DNA of 64,000 nucleotides from assembly GCF_017573505.1 (NCBI RefSeq), contig NZ_JAGEOJ010000021.1, positions 124,001 to 188,000 of the forward strand, given 5' to 3'. Below, in pieces: positions 7,270 through 15,460 of the stretch. The stretch is from Actinomadura barringtoniae (GTDB lineage Bacteria; Actinomycetota; Actinomycetes; Streptosporangiales; Streptosporangiaceae). Made by a program: the position numbers and the translations under genes. The notes below the pieces were generated by a model. The model had not been told where the DNA came from. It did not search any database and was given only the letters and a program-made list of their open reading frames with translations. Numbering within the stretch: the first letter of the stretch is position 1; every line of letters starts with the position of its first letter.

Positions 7270-7560
7270 ATGCGTCGTTACGAACTCATGACCATCCTCG
7301 ACCCCGCCATCGACGAGCGCACCGTCAACACGTCGCTCGACCCGTTCCTGAAGGTCGTCAAGGACGCCGGCGGGAGCGTCGAGAAGGTCGACATCTGGGG
7401 CCGTCGCCGCCTTGCGTACGACATCCAGAAGAAGTCCGAAGGCATCTACGCGGTGGTCGACCTGACGGCCGAGCCTGCCACGGTCAAGGAGCTCGACCGG
7501 CAGCTCAACCTGAGCGAGTCGATCCTGCGTACGAAGGTCATCCGCCCCGAGGTCCACTGA
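7270..7560 (+). CDS. rpsF: 30S ribosomal protein S6
   Basis: A 96-residue ferredoxin-like ribosomal protein that binds S18 and 16S rRNA in the platform of the small subunit. The sequence opens with 'MRRYELMTILDP' and contains 'DIWGRRRLAYDIQKKSEGIYAVVDL', all characteristic of S6, at the usual length. The ATG follows GAGGAGGTAGG. It is first in the operon rpsF-ssb-rpsR-rplI, a nearly universal arrangement in Gram-positives, with a 32-bp gap to ssb. Confidence 0.98.
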   Translation: MRRYELMTILDPAIDERTVNTSLDPFLKVVKDAGGSVEKVDIWGRRRLAYDIQKKSEGIYAVVDLTAEPATVKELDRQLNLSESILRTKVIRPEVH

Positions 7561-7592
7561 GCCAGGCCCTCTAACAGCCGGAGCGAAGCCCA

Positions 7593-8153
7593 ATGGCAGG
7601 CGACACCGTAATCACGATCGTCGGGAACCTCGTCGAGGACCCGAACCTGCGCTTCACCCCCAGCGGCCAGGCGGTCGCGTCGTTCCGCATCGCCTCGACG
7701 CCGCGGTTCTTCGACCGTCAGGCGAACGAGTGGAAGGACGGCGAGGCCCTCTTCCTGACCTGCAACGTTTGGCGGCAGGCGGCGGAGAACTGCGCCGAGA
7801 GCCTGCAGCGCGGCATGCGGGTGATCGTGCAGGGGCGCCTCAAGCAGCGGTCGTACGAAACCCGTGAGGGTGAGAAGCGCACCGTCTTCGAGGTCGAGGT
7901 CGACGAAGTCGGGCCCTCGCTGCGCAACGCCACCGCGAAGGTCAACAAGACCCAGCGGCAGGGCGGTGGCGGCGGAGGCTTCGGCGGCGGAGGCGGCGGC
8001 TTCGGTGGAGGCGGCGGCCAGGGCGGCGGCTTCGGCGGCGGCGGTCAGGGCGGTCAGTCCGGTGGGGGCGGCGCCCCGGCCGACGACCCCTGGGCCACCG
8101 GCGGCGGCGGTGGGGGCGGCGGAGGAGGCTTCTCCGACGACCCGCCGTTCTAG
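7593..8153 (+). CDS. ssb: single-stranded DNA-binding protein
   Basis: A 186-residue SSB. Residues 1-115 form the OB fold ('DTVITIVGNLVEDPNLRFTPSGQAVASFRIAS', 'FLTCNVWRQAAENCAESLQRGMRVIVQGRLKQRSYE'); residues 125-175 are a Gly/Gln-rich linker; the end is 'FSDDPPF', the acidic tip that recruits replication and repair partners. Cooperative tetramer binding to ssDNA is known for the family. The position between rpsF and rpsR marks it as the main housekeeping SSB rather than a competence paralogue. Confidence 0.98.
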   Translation: MAGDTVITIVGNLVEDPNLRFTPSGQAVASFRIASTPRFFDRQANEWKDGEALFLTCNVWRQAAENCAESLQRGMRVIVQGRLKQRSYETREGEKRTVFEVEVDEVGPSLRNATAKVNKTQRQGGGGGGFGGGGGGFGGGGGQGGGFGGGGQGGQSGGGGAPADDPWATGGGGGGGGGGFSDDPPF

Positions 8154-8213
8154 ATCAGTAAGTATCCAACGACCATTCCCGCGCGAGCGGGGCTCTCATA
8201 AAGGAGCACCACG

Positions 8214-8450
8214 ATGGCGAAGCCACCTCCTCGCAAGCCGAAGAAGAAGGTTTGCGTGTTCTGCCAGGAGAAGATCTCCTACGTCGACTACAAGGACACC
8301 GGTCTGCTGCGGAAGTTCATTTCCGACCGCGGCAAGATCCGGGCCCGTCGGGTGACCGGCAACTGCACCCAGCACCAGCGTGACGTCGCCACGGCGATCA
8401 AGAACGCTCGTGAGATGGCGCTGCTGCCGTACACCAGCACCGCGCGCTGA
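8214..8450 (+). CDS. rpsR: 30S ribosomal protein S18
   Basis: A 78-residue S18, partner of S6 on the small-subunit platform. It shows the conserved core 'ISYVDYKDTGLLRKFISDRGKIRARRVTGNCTQHQRDVATAIKNAREMALLPY'. The N-terminal Cys-Val-Phe-Cys together with Cys and His in 'NCTQHQ' is the zinc-ribbon (C+) form; actinomycetes often carry a second Cys-free form under zinc control elsewhere. ATG follows AAAGGAG with normal spacing. Confidence 0.97.
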   Translation: MAKPPPRKPKKKVCVFCQEKISYVDYKDTGLLRKFISDRGKIRARRVTGNCTQHQRDVATAIKNAREMALLPYTSTAR

Positions 8451-8470
8451 GCAGGAAGGATTCACGCATC

Positions 8471-8917
8471 ATGAAGCTCATCCTGACTCAGCAGGTCTCC
8501 GGCCTCGGCGAGCCCGGAGACGTCATCGAGGTCAAGGACGGCTACGGCCGCAACTACCTCGTCCCCCGTGGGTTCGCGATCAAGTGGACCCGGGGCGCGG
8601 AGAAGCAGATCGACTCCATCAAGAAGGCGCGTTCGGCCCGCGAGATCGCGACCGTCGAGCACGCCAAGGAGGTCGCCGGCCGGCTCGGCGGCCTCAAGGT
8701 CACGCTGCGCACCCGTACGGGCAGCAACGGCCGCCTGTTCGGCGCGGTGACCGCGGCCGACATCGCCGACGCGGTCAAGGCCGCCGACGGCCCCGACCTG
8801 GACAAGCGCCGGATCGAGATCGGCAACCCGATCAAGACCGTCGGCGCCCACCGGGTCAGCGTTCGGCTGCACGCCGACGTCAACGCCACGATCGACGTCA
8901 ACGTCGTCGAGGCCTGA
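8471..8917 (+). CDS. rplI: 50S ribosomal protein L9
   Basis: A 148-residue L9: an N-terminal 23S rRNA-binding domain 'MKLILTQQVSGLGEPGDVIEVKDGYGRNYLVPRGFA', a long connecting helix (residues 45-75) and a C-terminal domain ending 'HADVNATIDVNVVEA'. It reaches toward the neighbouring ribosome and supports frame maintenance. It is the last gene of the operon, 20 bp after rpsR, followed by a strong terminator. Confidence 0.98.
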   Translation: MKLILTQQVSGLGEPGDVIEVKDGYGRNYLVPRGFAIKWTRGAEKQIDSIKKARSAREIATVEHAKEVAGRLGGLKVTLRTRTGSNGRLFGAVTAADIADAVKAADGPDLDKRRIEIGNPIKTVGAHRVSVRLHADVNATIDVNVVEA

Positions 8918-8936
8918 CCGGCGCGTACGACCTCGG

Positions 8937-8974
8937 AACGGCCGGGACCCCTGGGGGTCCCGGCCGTTTCTGTT
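8937..8974 (+). terminator. rho-independent terminator of the rpsF operon
   Basis: AACGGCCGGGACCCC and GGGGTCCCGGCCGTT pair perfectly around a 3-4-base loop, followed by TTCTGTTTCTT. It lies 19 bp after the rplI stop codon. Confidence 0.95.
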
Positions 8975-9069
8975 TCTTGTGAAACGTCCTCGAATCGCCG
9001 CCTCCTTGGTGATCCTCTTGGCGGCCACTACCGTCCGTATCCGGATCATTGCGGTCGGACGGGGGTGGC

Positions 9070-10359
9070 ATGTTCGGGCATTCGGGGGACTGTCCATGCG
9101 AGCGAGGGGCGGAGGGGCGGGACCTGCCTGGTCTGCCCGACCTCCCTGACCTGCCTGACTTGGCGGATCTGGCCGAACGGCCTGACCTGGCCGAGCGCCC
9201 GGACTTGGCCGAGCGCCCGGACTTGGCCGAGCGCCCGGACCTGGCCGAACGGCCGGACCTTACCCGTCGGGTGATCCTGGGCGGCGGGCTCGGCCTGGGC
9301 GCGCTCGGACTCGGAATCCTCGGTGACGCCGTTCTGAACGACAATGAGGCGATGGCCGAAGCGAAACCGGGACCCAAGCCGAAGCCGACCCCGACGCCTG
9401 GTGACAGCGGTGGCGTGCGGCGCGGGGCCGACGGAAGCGCGTCGGAGCAGGCAGGGGCCCACGCGCACGCACATGCGCAGCCGCACGGTCATGAGGACGT
9501 ACGGCCCACGCCCATGCGGCCCCGCGTCTACACGCGCAAGGAGTGGGGCGCCAAGCACACGAAGAAGCCGACCAAGGTCGTCACCAGGCGGCCCGACCAC
9601 ATCGTGGTCCACCACACGGCCACGCCCAACTCGACCGACTACTCCCTCGCGCACGCCTACAAGCTGTCGCGCGACATCCAGCGGTTCCACATGGGCCATC
9701 GGGGCTGGAACGACACTGGCCAGCAGCTCACGATCTCCCGCGGTGGGCACGTCATGGAGGGCCGAGACCAGAGCCTCGCGGCGATCCTCGCGGGACGGCA
9801 CGCGATCGGCGCGCAGGCCCTGCACCACAACGATCACACGATCGGCATCGAGAACGAGGGCAACTACATGAAGGCGCCCGTCCCGGCGGCGCTGTTCTCG
9901 TCGCTGGTCACGGTGTGCACGTGGCTCTGCTTCCAGTACCGGCTCGACCCGTACCGCGCCATCGTCGGCCACCGCGATCTTGGCAGCACCAGCTGCCCTG
10001 GCGACGTTCTGTACGCGAGGCTCCCGGAGCTGCGCACCGCCGTCGCCTCCCGCCTTCCGCGCCGTACGGCCAGCAAGACCCGACCGAGCAGCAAGCCGGC
10101 ACCTGACCAGAACCTCGCGGGCGACCCAGGGCCTGGGGCCGGCCAGAGTCCTGGGGTCGGCCAAGGGCCTGGGGCCGACCAGGACCTCGGTGGCGACCAG
10201 GACCTTGGTGGCGACCAGGATTCTGGCGGCGATGGCTACGACTCCGACGAGATGCCCGGCCTCGATTCACCGCCCGCGAAGCCTGCTGCGCCTTCGAAGC
10301 CCTCGAAGAGGCCTAAGGTCTCCGATGTCTTCCCCACCTACAGAAGGCCCAGGTCGTAA
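9070..10359 (+). CDS. N-acetylmuramoyl-L-alanine amidase (PGRP fold), Tat-type signal
   Basis: A 429-residue exported cell-wall hydrolase. Residues 25-65 are an acidic repeat with five ERPDLA units (18-bp DNA repeats). 'LTRRVILGGGLGLGALGLGILG' (64-85) looks like a twin-arginine signal anchor. After a Pro/His-rich linker, residues 150-315 form an amidase_2/PGRP domain: 'HIVVHHTATP', 'RGWNDTGQQLTISRGG', 'HTIGIENEGNY', 'IVGHRDLGSTSCPGD', with the two His and the Cys of the zinc site. The C-terminal 100 residues are Gly/Asp/Pro-rich. The unusually long N-terminus before the Arg pair is odd for an exported protein. The ATG at 9070 follows GGGGGTGG; a TTG at 9049 is less likely. Confidence 0.9.
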   Translation: MFGHSGDCPCERGAEGRDLPGLPDLPDLPDLADLAERPDLAERPDLAERPDLAERPDLAERPDLTRRVILGGGLGLGALGLGILGDAVLNDNEAMAEAKPGPKPKPTPTPGDSGGVRRGADGSASEQAGAHAHAHAQPHGHEDVRPTPMRPRVYTRKEWGAKHTKKPTKVVTRRPDHIVVHHTATPNSTDYSLAHAYKLSRDIQRFHMGHRGWNDTGQQLTISRGGHVMEGRDQSLAAILAGRHAIGAQALHHNDHTIGIENEGNYMKAPVPAALFSSLVTVCTWLCFQYRLDPYRAIVGHRDLGSTSCPGDVLYARLPELRTAVASRLPRRTASKTRPSSKPAPDQNLAGDPGPGAGQSPGVGQGPGADQDLGGDQDLGGDQDSGGDGYDSDEMPGLDSPPAKPAAPSKPSKRPKVSDVFPTYRRPRS

Positions 10360-10374
10360 CCGGTCGCGGGATGG

Positions 10375-10563
10375 TCAGGACTCGGGGGTCGTGTAGCGGG
10401 TGCGGCGGCGGGCGATCTCGGGGTCGATACCCTCGACCAGCGACCAGATGCCCGCCACCCGTTCCACCAGCGTTTCCGGGGGCAGGCCCTGCAGGCCTTC
10501 AGCGGCCAGGTCGTCGATCGCCTGAGTGAGCCGCGCCATCCGCTCGCCGTGTGTGGAACACAT
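10375..10563 (-). CDS. small helical protein under a LexA box, DUF222-like N-terminus
   Basis: A 62-residue protein: 'MARLTQAIDDLAAEGLQGLPPETLVERVAGIWSLVEGIDPEIARRR' resembles the first helices of actinobacterial DUF222/HNH proteins ('L..L..A D...LPD..L...V..L'), but no nuclease domain follows. The -10-like TAGTAT (10575-10570) puts the transcript start at the ATG (10563), so translation is probably leaderless; otherwise Met9 at 10539. The ATG lies in the spacer of a near-perfect SOS box, which implies DNA-damage control. It could be a stand-alone small protein or the remnant of a DUF222 gene. Confidence 0.6.
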   Translation of the reverse strand: MCSTHGERMARLTQAIDDLAAEGLQGLPPETLVERVAGIWSLVEGIDPEIARRRTRYTTPES

Positions 10564-10575
10564 GTTCGAATACTA
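10554..10575 (-). promoter_or_regulatory. LexA (SOS) box and -10 of the small gene
   Basis: On the minus strand TCGAAC-ATGT-GTTCCA (10569-10554) matches the actinobacterial SOS consensus TCGAAC-N4-GTTCGA in 11 of 12 half-site bases. It overlaps the predicted start site behind TAGTAT (10575-10570), a repressing position. I see no good -35 box. Confidence 0.65.
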
Positions 10576-10820
10576 GCGAGAGCGGGTAGAGGCTGGGGGC
10601 CGGTCCGAAGAAAACGCCACTCCAGTCGCAGGCGCTTCCCCGAGTCCCCGAGACGCCCTCGGTAGTTCCCCAGATCAAGTGCCGCGAGCGCCCCAGGTCA
10701 GCCTCGTCGGAGCTCCCCGGGCGGACGTCGACTCGGCGCCCCCGACCGATCTCGGTGGAGCTCCGCGGGTTGATGTCGGTCGAGCTCGCAGGGCCGGCTT
10801 CGGCCAATCCCAAGATCGAC

Positions 10821-12722
10821 TCAGTGGTTCCCCGGGCCGAACCAGCGGGTGAGCGCCTCGTTCAACGGCGTGGGCTCCTCGGTCACCCAGGCCACGAAGC
10901 CGTCCGGCCGGATGAGCAGTGAGCAGGACGGAGCCTTCGGGGAACTGCCGGACACGACGTCGACCCGGTCGGCCCAGGGCGCGATGTCGTGGTCGCCGAT
11001 GAGCAGCCCGCGTCCCGAACGCATGAGATCGGCGACGCGGAGCTCGCCCTCCGCCGTGTTGACGGTCAGGTCGAACGCGAAGCTTCGGCCGACCGCGTCC
11101 GTACGGGAGTCCAGCTCATAGCGGATGCCGGCGCCGTTCATCAGGTCGGTCAGGTAGGCGTTGGCGTCGTCGAAGTCGAGCATGCGGGTGAAGATCTCGC
11201 GCAGCGCGTCGGTGTGCGGACCGGGCTGCAACAGGGCCACCTGAGCGCGAGTGTTGTCGAGGACGCGCTCCGCGATCGGACGCCGTTCGGCCGTGTAGGT
11301 GTCCAGGAGCTCGTCTTGGGCCTCGCCGCGCGCGACCAGCGCGAGCTTCCAGCCCAGGTTGACGGCGTCGCCGAGCCCCAGGTTGAGGCCCTGGCCGCCG
11401 AACGGGGAGTGCACGTGCGCGGCGTCGCCCGCCAGGAGAACGCGCCCCGACCTGTAGTCGTCAGCGAGCCGGGCGTTGTCGGTGAAGCGAGTGAGAGAGG
11501 TCGGCGAGCTGAGCGTCACGGTCGTGCCGGTGATCCGCCGTACGGCCGCCTGCAGCTCGTCCAGCGTGATCTCGGAGTCCCGGTCAGCCGGCGGGCCGTC
11601 GAACTCCACGCAAAGGATCCGGCCCGGCGTGGGACCGTTCACCATGAGGCCGCCGGGGCAACGGTTCCAGCCGCGCGGCACGAACTCCGGGTCGTCCAGC
11701 TCGACCACGGCCTGGTAGCCGGTGATGATCCCGTCCGTTCCGGGGAACGCGAAGCCGCCCTGCTTCCGCACGAGGCTGCGCCCGCCATCGGCGCCGACCA
11801 GCCAGCCGGCGTTGAGGCTGTACGGCCCGTCAGGTCCCTCAACGTGGAGCGTGACGCCGTCGCCATCCTGCTCATACGAGACGATCGCGTGCCCGCGCCG
11901 CAGTTCGACGCCCAGCGCGATGGCGTGGCGCTCCAGCTCCTGCTCAAGAACGTGCTGCGGAACGAAGATGCCAGGCGCCGTCTCGTACGAGGACTCCCGC
12001 AACGCCCAGATGCCCGCGAAATGACCACGCCTCATCAACGCCGCCATCGCCGCCCCACCCCGACCAACCCGGCCCCCAACACCCCCGCCAGGTCCACCCC
12101 CCGTTCCGCCAGCAGCCCCGCCCGTCCCATCAACGCCCTCGCCCGTTCCGCCGCCTAGCCCGCCGCCGGAGCCGTCGGGACGGTCGCCCGGCCCGCTCAT
12201 GGCGCCGCCCAGTCCGCCTGCCCCACTGCTCGTTCCGCCAACGCCGCCACCGGGGCCGCCACGGTGGCCTTCACCCCCACCAGCGCTGCCGCTCGACCCG
12301 CCAGCGCCGCCGTCCGGGCCGCCAGGCCCGCCGCCCGTTTCGCCACCAGCCCGCCCATCCGGCTCACCAGAACCGCCCTCTGCGTTGCCGAGGCCGTCAT
12401 TGCCACCGCTAGGAGCGAGGGCCTTGCTGCCGGCCGGGGTGTTTGGGGCGCCCGCTTTGTCGGCGCCGGGGTGGGGCGGGCGGTTCATCTTGATTGAGGC
12501 CATGAACCGTTCGTGGGCCTCTTGGAGGGGGTCGGAGAGGCCGCGCCGGTCCAGCATTTCGGCGGCGCGGCCCTGGATGCCACCGGCCTTGGTGCGGCGG
12601 TCGATCTCGGTGAGCCGCTCGAGAACGATCGTCTCGATCCCGTACAGGCGCAGCTCGGAGGCGAGCATCAAGCCGACCGGGCCGCCGCCCGCGATGACGA
12701 TCCGAGGGGTGGTGGTGTTCAT
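10821..12722 (-). CDS. FAD-dependent aromatic monooxygenase with Gly-rich insert
   Basis: A 633-residue flavoprotein hydroxylase of the PheA/TfdB (FAD_binding_3) class, using NAD(P)H and O2 to hydroxylate an aromatic or polyketide-like substrate. It has 'IVIAGGGPVGLMLASEL' (Rossmann FAD site), 'GWLVGADGGRSLVRK', and 'GRVLLAGDAAHVHSPFGGQGLNLGLGDAVNLGWKLA' (second FAD site), with a C-terminal thioredoxin-like region. Residues 80-228 are a Gly/Ser/Pro/Asp-rich low-complexity insert where relatives have a short connection; without it the length is near 490, usual for the family. The divergent TetR gene and its double operator at 12732-12763 suggest substrate-inducible expression. The substrate cannot be told from sequence. 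Confidence 0.9.
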   Translation of the reverse strand: MNTTTPRIVIAGGGPVGLMLASELRLYGIETIVLERLTEIDRRTKAGGIQGRAAEMLDRRGLSDPLQEAHERFMASIKMNRPPHPGADKAGAPNTPAGSKALAPSGGNDGLGNAEGGSGEPDGRAGGETGGGPGGPDGGAGGSSGSAGGGEGHRGGPGGGVGGTSSGAGGLGGAMSGPGDRPDGSGGGLGGGTGEGVDGTGGAAGGTGGGPGGGVGGRVGRGGAAMAALMRRGHFAGIWALRESSYETAPGIFVPQHVLEQELERHAIALGVELRRGHAIVSYEQDGDGVTLHVEGPDGPYSLNAGWLVGADGGRSLVRKQGGFAFPGTDGIITGYQAVVELDDPEFVPRGWNRCPGGLMVNGPTPGRILCVEFDGPPADRDSEITLDELQAAVRRITGTTVTLSSPTSLTRFTDNARLADDYRSGRVLLAGDAAHVHSPFGGQGLNLGLGDAVNLGWKLALVARGEAQDELLDTYTAERRPIAERVLDNTRAQVALLQPGPHTDALREIFTRMLDFDDANAYLTDLMNGAGIRYELDSRTDAVGRSFAFDLTVNTAEGELRVADLMRSGRGLLIGDHDIAPWADRVDVVSGSSPKAPSCSLLIRPDGFVAWVTEEPTPLNEALTRWFGPGNH

Positions 12723-12731
12723 GGCGAGTCT

Positions 12732-12763
12732 CCTTAACGGCGTTAAACTTAACGCCGTTAAGG
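12732..12763. promoter_or_regulatory. double TetR-type operator
   Basis: TTAACGGCGTTAA (12734-12746) and CTTAACGCCGTTAAG (12748-12762) are two palindromes that are also inverted copies of each other, giving a 32-bp dyad with one mismatched pair. It lies between the divergent monooxygenase and TetR genes, 10 bp from the former's start, so one regulator probably controls both. Confidence 0.85.
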
Positions 12764-12792
12764 CTGCCTGAACACTGTTAAGCTGTCAACCC

Positions 12793-13419
12793 ATGAAGCT
12801 CGAACGCGGCGAGGTCGTCCGCACCGCCATCCGCCTGCTCGACGAGGTCGGTCTGGAGGGGCTCAGCCTGCGGAGGCTCGCCAAGGAGCTCGGCGTCCAG
12901 GCGCCCGCGCTCTACTGGCACTTCAAGAACAAGCAAGAACTGCTCGACCACATGGTCTCCGAGATGGCACGTTCTGCCGAGAACGAGAGCCGTCCCACGC
13001 CGGACCAGGCCTGGGACGAATGGCTCATCGACCGCGCGCGCTGGATGCGCAACGGTCTGCTCAGCCACCGGGACCTCGTGCTGCTCACCGCCGGCACCCG
13101 GCCGACCGCCGACCGCGCACCCGCCATCGAGGAAATGGTCCGCAGGCTCTGCGACGCAGGCTTCACGCCGGGCGAAGCGGTGTTCAACATCCTCGTGATG
13201 ACCGAGTACGTCACGGGTTCCGTCCTGGAGGAACAGGCAGGACACCGCCGCGAGGGCGGCGACGGCCTCGAAGGCGTGGAGGACGGCCCGGACGGCCAGC
13301 CCCTCCTCGCCGCGGCCATCAAGGAGATGAACGAGCTGAGCGGCTCATTCGAATACGGCCTCAGCCTCCTCGTCGACGGCATGCGCGCCCGCCTCGCCAC
13401 CCGCCGTACGCAAGCCTGA
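12793..13419 (+). CDS. TetR family repressor (TetR_C type)
   Basis: A 208-residue regulator. The HTH is at residues 5-50: 'EVVRTAIRLLDEVGLEGLSLRRLAKELGVQAPALYWHFKNKQELLDHM', which is the TetR/TetR_C subgroup signature (the 'ALYWHFKNKQEL' turn). The C-terminal domain with 'DLVLLTAGTRPTA' and 'FNILVMTEYVTGSVLEEQA' is like those that bind tetracycline-type or aromatic ligands. It is divergent from the flavin monooxygenase with a double palindrome between, so it most likely represses that gene and itself until the substrate binds. Confidence 0.92.
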   Translation: MKLERGEVVRTAIRLLDEVGLEGLSLRRLAKELGVQAPALYWHFKNKQELLDHMVSEMARSAENESRPTPDQAWDEWLIDRARWMRNGLLSHRDLVLLTAGTRPTADRAPAIEEMVRRLCDAGFTPGEAVFNILVMTEYVTGSVLEEQAGHRREGGDGLEGVEDGPDGQPLLAAAIKEMNELSGSFEYGLSLLVDGMRARLATRRTQA

Positions 13420-14128
13420 CCACCTCGACGTCCAAGGTCAGCCCCACGTCCTACTGCAGAGTCCCGGCCAGGCTCACCCCACCGCCTGGCGCACAGACTC
13501 ACGCCTCTGCGTCGCGCGCAGAGCCCTAACCCCGGGTAGCGATCGCTCCGCGCGGTGCCGAGATCCGCTCGCTGGGCTTGGCGCCCAGCCCGCCGCTCCA
13601 CACAGAGCTCAGGCTCACTGCTCCGTGCCCCGCTCAGGCTCACTGCTCCGTGCCCCGCTCAGGCTCACTGCTTCGTGCAGCGCTCAGGCCCATCGCTCCG
13701 CCGGGCGCCCGTGCCGCTCGTTCAGCCCAGCGCCGAGACCCGCCACGTCGTGCTCTCCAGCCCCGCCGTACCGCCAGCGCCGAGGCCCGCTGCCAACCCG
13801 GCGTTGAGGCCCACCGCCCCACGCCGATCGCTTTGCCCGGCGCCGAGGCCGCCGCGCCTTCCGACCCCCGAGCCAATGCTCTGCGTGGCGCTCGAGTCCA
13901 TAGCTCTGCCCAGCGCTTGGAGGCTCACCGCTCTGCCTCGCGTTCAGCCCCATCGCTCCGACATCGGCGGCATGTCCAGGGGCCTGGCGCATTGGCCTGC
14001 TCCGATCTGGGCGCCTTGCGTTCGGGTGAAAAGTCAGGGGTTGCGGCGGCCGAATGCCAGGGGCGAGTTCGTGGACTCGGATCTCTGGATCCGGCGGCCG
14101 ACCTGCGCGCGGGTGTGGCCGGTGGGGA
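13420..14128. repeat. 700-bp repetitive spacer between convergent genes
   Basis: Between two converging genes lies sequence with no credible gene. At about 13609-13690 a 25-bp unit (GCTCAGGCTCACTGCTCCGT plus GCCCC) occurs three times in tandem, and looser copies of GCTC-GG-GCCC-ATCGCTC continue to about 13960. The period is not a multiple of three. Frames on both strands stay open only because of composition. Confidence 0.75.
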
Positions 14129-15460
14129 TTAGCGGACGGCGCCGGTGACCATCCAGGCGTCTCCGCGGGCGCGCAGGCTCAGCGTGATGAAGCGGACTGT
14201 CATCCACAGGCCGATGGCCAGCCAGAGGCCTACCAGGCCGGTGTCCGCCTTGTAGGCCAGCAGTGCTGTGGGGAGGAAGGCGATCGTTGCGATCACTGTG
14301 GTCCACGCTAGGTAGGCGCCGTCGCCTGCGCCGATCAGGATGCCGTCCAGAACGAAGACGACGCCCGCGATCGGCTGGAGGACGGCGATGATGATCAGCG
14401 AGGTGAGGAGCAGGCTGCGGACCTGGTCGTCGGAGGTGAACAGGTCCGGCAGCCACGGCCGTACGGCCAGGATCGCCACGCCGAACACCACGCCGCAGGC
14501 CGCGCCCCACTGGACCATGCGCCTGGTCGTGGCCCGCGCGCCCTCGGTGTCGGACGCGCCCAGGTACCGGCCCGTGATCGCCTGACCGGCGATCGCGATG
14601 GCGTCCAGGGCGAAGACGAGGAGCGTCCACACCTGGAAGCCGACCTGGTAAGCGGCGATCTCCGGATCCCCCATGCGCGCTGCGATGGAGGTGCCGACGA
14701 TCAGTACGACGCGCAGCGCCGCGGTGCGGAGCAGGAGGTTGACGCCGGCGGTGGCCGATGTGCGGAGCCCCGCCAGGTCCGGCCGTACGGAAGCACCGTG
14801 CCGCCGTGCACCGCGCAAGACGACCACCACGTAGACCAGCGCGCTCGCGGTCTGCGCGATCACCGTGCCCCAGGCCGAGCCCGCGATGCCCCAGTTCAGG
14901 CCGAGTACGAACACCACGTTCAGCAGCAGGTTCAGCCCGAAGCCGCCGATCGAGACGACCAGCGGCGTCCGGGTGTCCTGGAGGCCGCGCAGCACGCCGG
15001 TGCCGGCCAGCACGATGAGCATGCCCGGAATGCCGAGCAGGCTGATCTCCAAGTAGGTGTGGGCGTACGGGGTGACCTCGCTGGACGCGCCGAACACGTC
15101 GATGATCCACGGCACCGACGGCAAGCCGGCGACGATGAGCGCCACGCCGATCGCGACGGCGAGCCACATGCCGTCGATGCCCTGGCGTACCGCCGCGCGC
15201 AGATCGCCCGCGCCGACCTGGCGCGCCACGCCCGCCGTCGTGCCGTACGCGAGGAAGACGCAGAGATAGACCAGCGTGTTGAGCGCCTGGCCGGCGACGC
15301 CGAGGCCGCCTAGCTGGAACGTTCCGAGATGGCCGACGATCGCGGAGTCGGAGAGGAGGAACAGCGGCTCGGCGACGAGCGCGCCGAACGCGGGGACCGC
15401 GAGCCGCAGGATCTCGCGGTCGTGGGCGTTCCTGCGCAGGCGTGGGGGAGAGCCGACCAT
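14129..15460 (-). CDS. MATE family efflux transporter (DinF-like)
   Basis: A 443-residue inner-membrane exporter with about 12 helices. It starts 'MVGSPPRLRRNAHDREILRLAVPAFGALVAEPLFLLSDSAIVGHLGT', the typical start of the DinF subgroup, with a second repeat near residue 230 ('LLLRTAALRVVLIVGTSIAARMG'). MATE proteins expel cationic drugs by proton or sodium antiport. The ATG at 15460 fits the family; an upstream in-frame start would add an unrelated 32 residues. No SOS box is seen, unlike E. coli dinF. Confidence 0.93.
   Translation of the reverse strand: MVGSPPRLRRNAHDREILRLAVPAFGALVAEPLFLLSDSAIVGHLGTFQLGGLGVAGQALNTLVYLCVFLAYGTTAGVARQVGAGDLRAAVRQGIDGMWLAVAIGVALIVAGLPSVPWIIDVFGASSEVTPYAHTYLEISLLGIPGMLIVLAGTGVLRGLQDTRTPLVVSIGGFGLNLLLNVVFVLGLNWGIAGSAWGTVIAQTASALVYVVVVLRGARRHGASVRPDLAGLRTSATAGVNLLLRTAALRVVLIVGTSIAARMGDPEIAAYQVGFQVWTLLVFALDAIAIAGQAITGRYLGASDTEGARATTRRMVQWGAACGVVFGVAILAVRPWLPDLFTSDDQVRSLLLTSLIIIAVLQPIAGVVFVLDGILIGAGDGAYLAWTTVIATIAFLPTALLAYKADTGLVGLWLAIGLWMTVRFITLSLRARGDAWMVTGAVR

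Noticed and set aside
6706..7593. A minus-strand frame over the rpsF region
   Set aside because: It is antisense to rpsF and runs into the ssb start, with a proline/arginine-rich product; it is a composition shadow.
9049..9069. TTG at 9049 as the amidase start
   Set aside because: The ATG at 9070 has GGGGGTGG in front, while the TTG has no ribosome binding site.
13555..14148. Plus-strand frames between the TetR and MATE genes
   Set aside because: They are made of 25-bp repeats with no ribosome binding site, and overlap the 3' end of the MATE gene.
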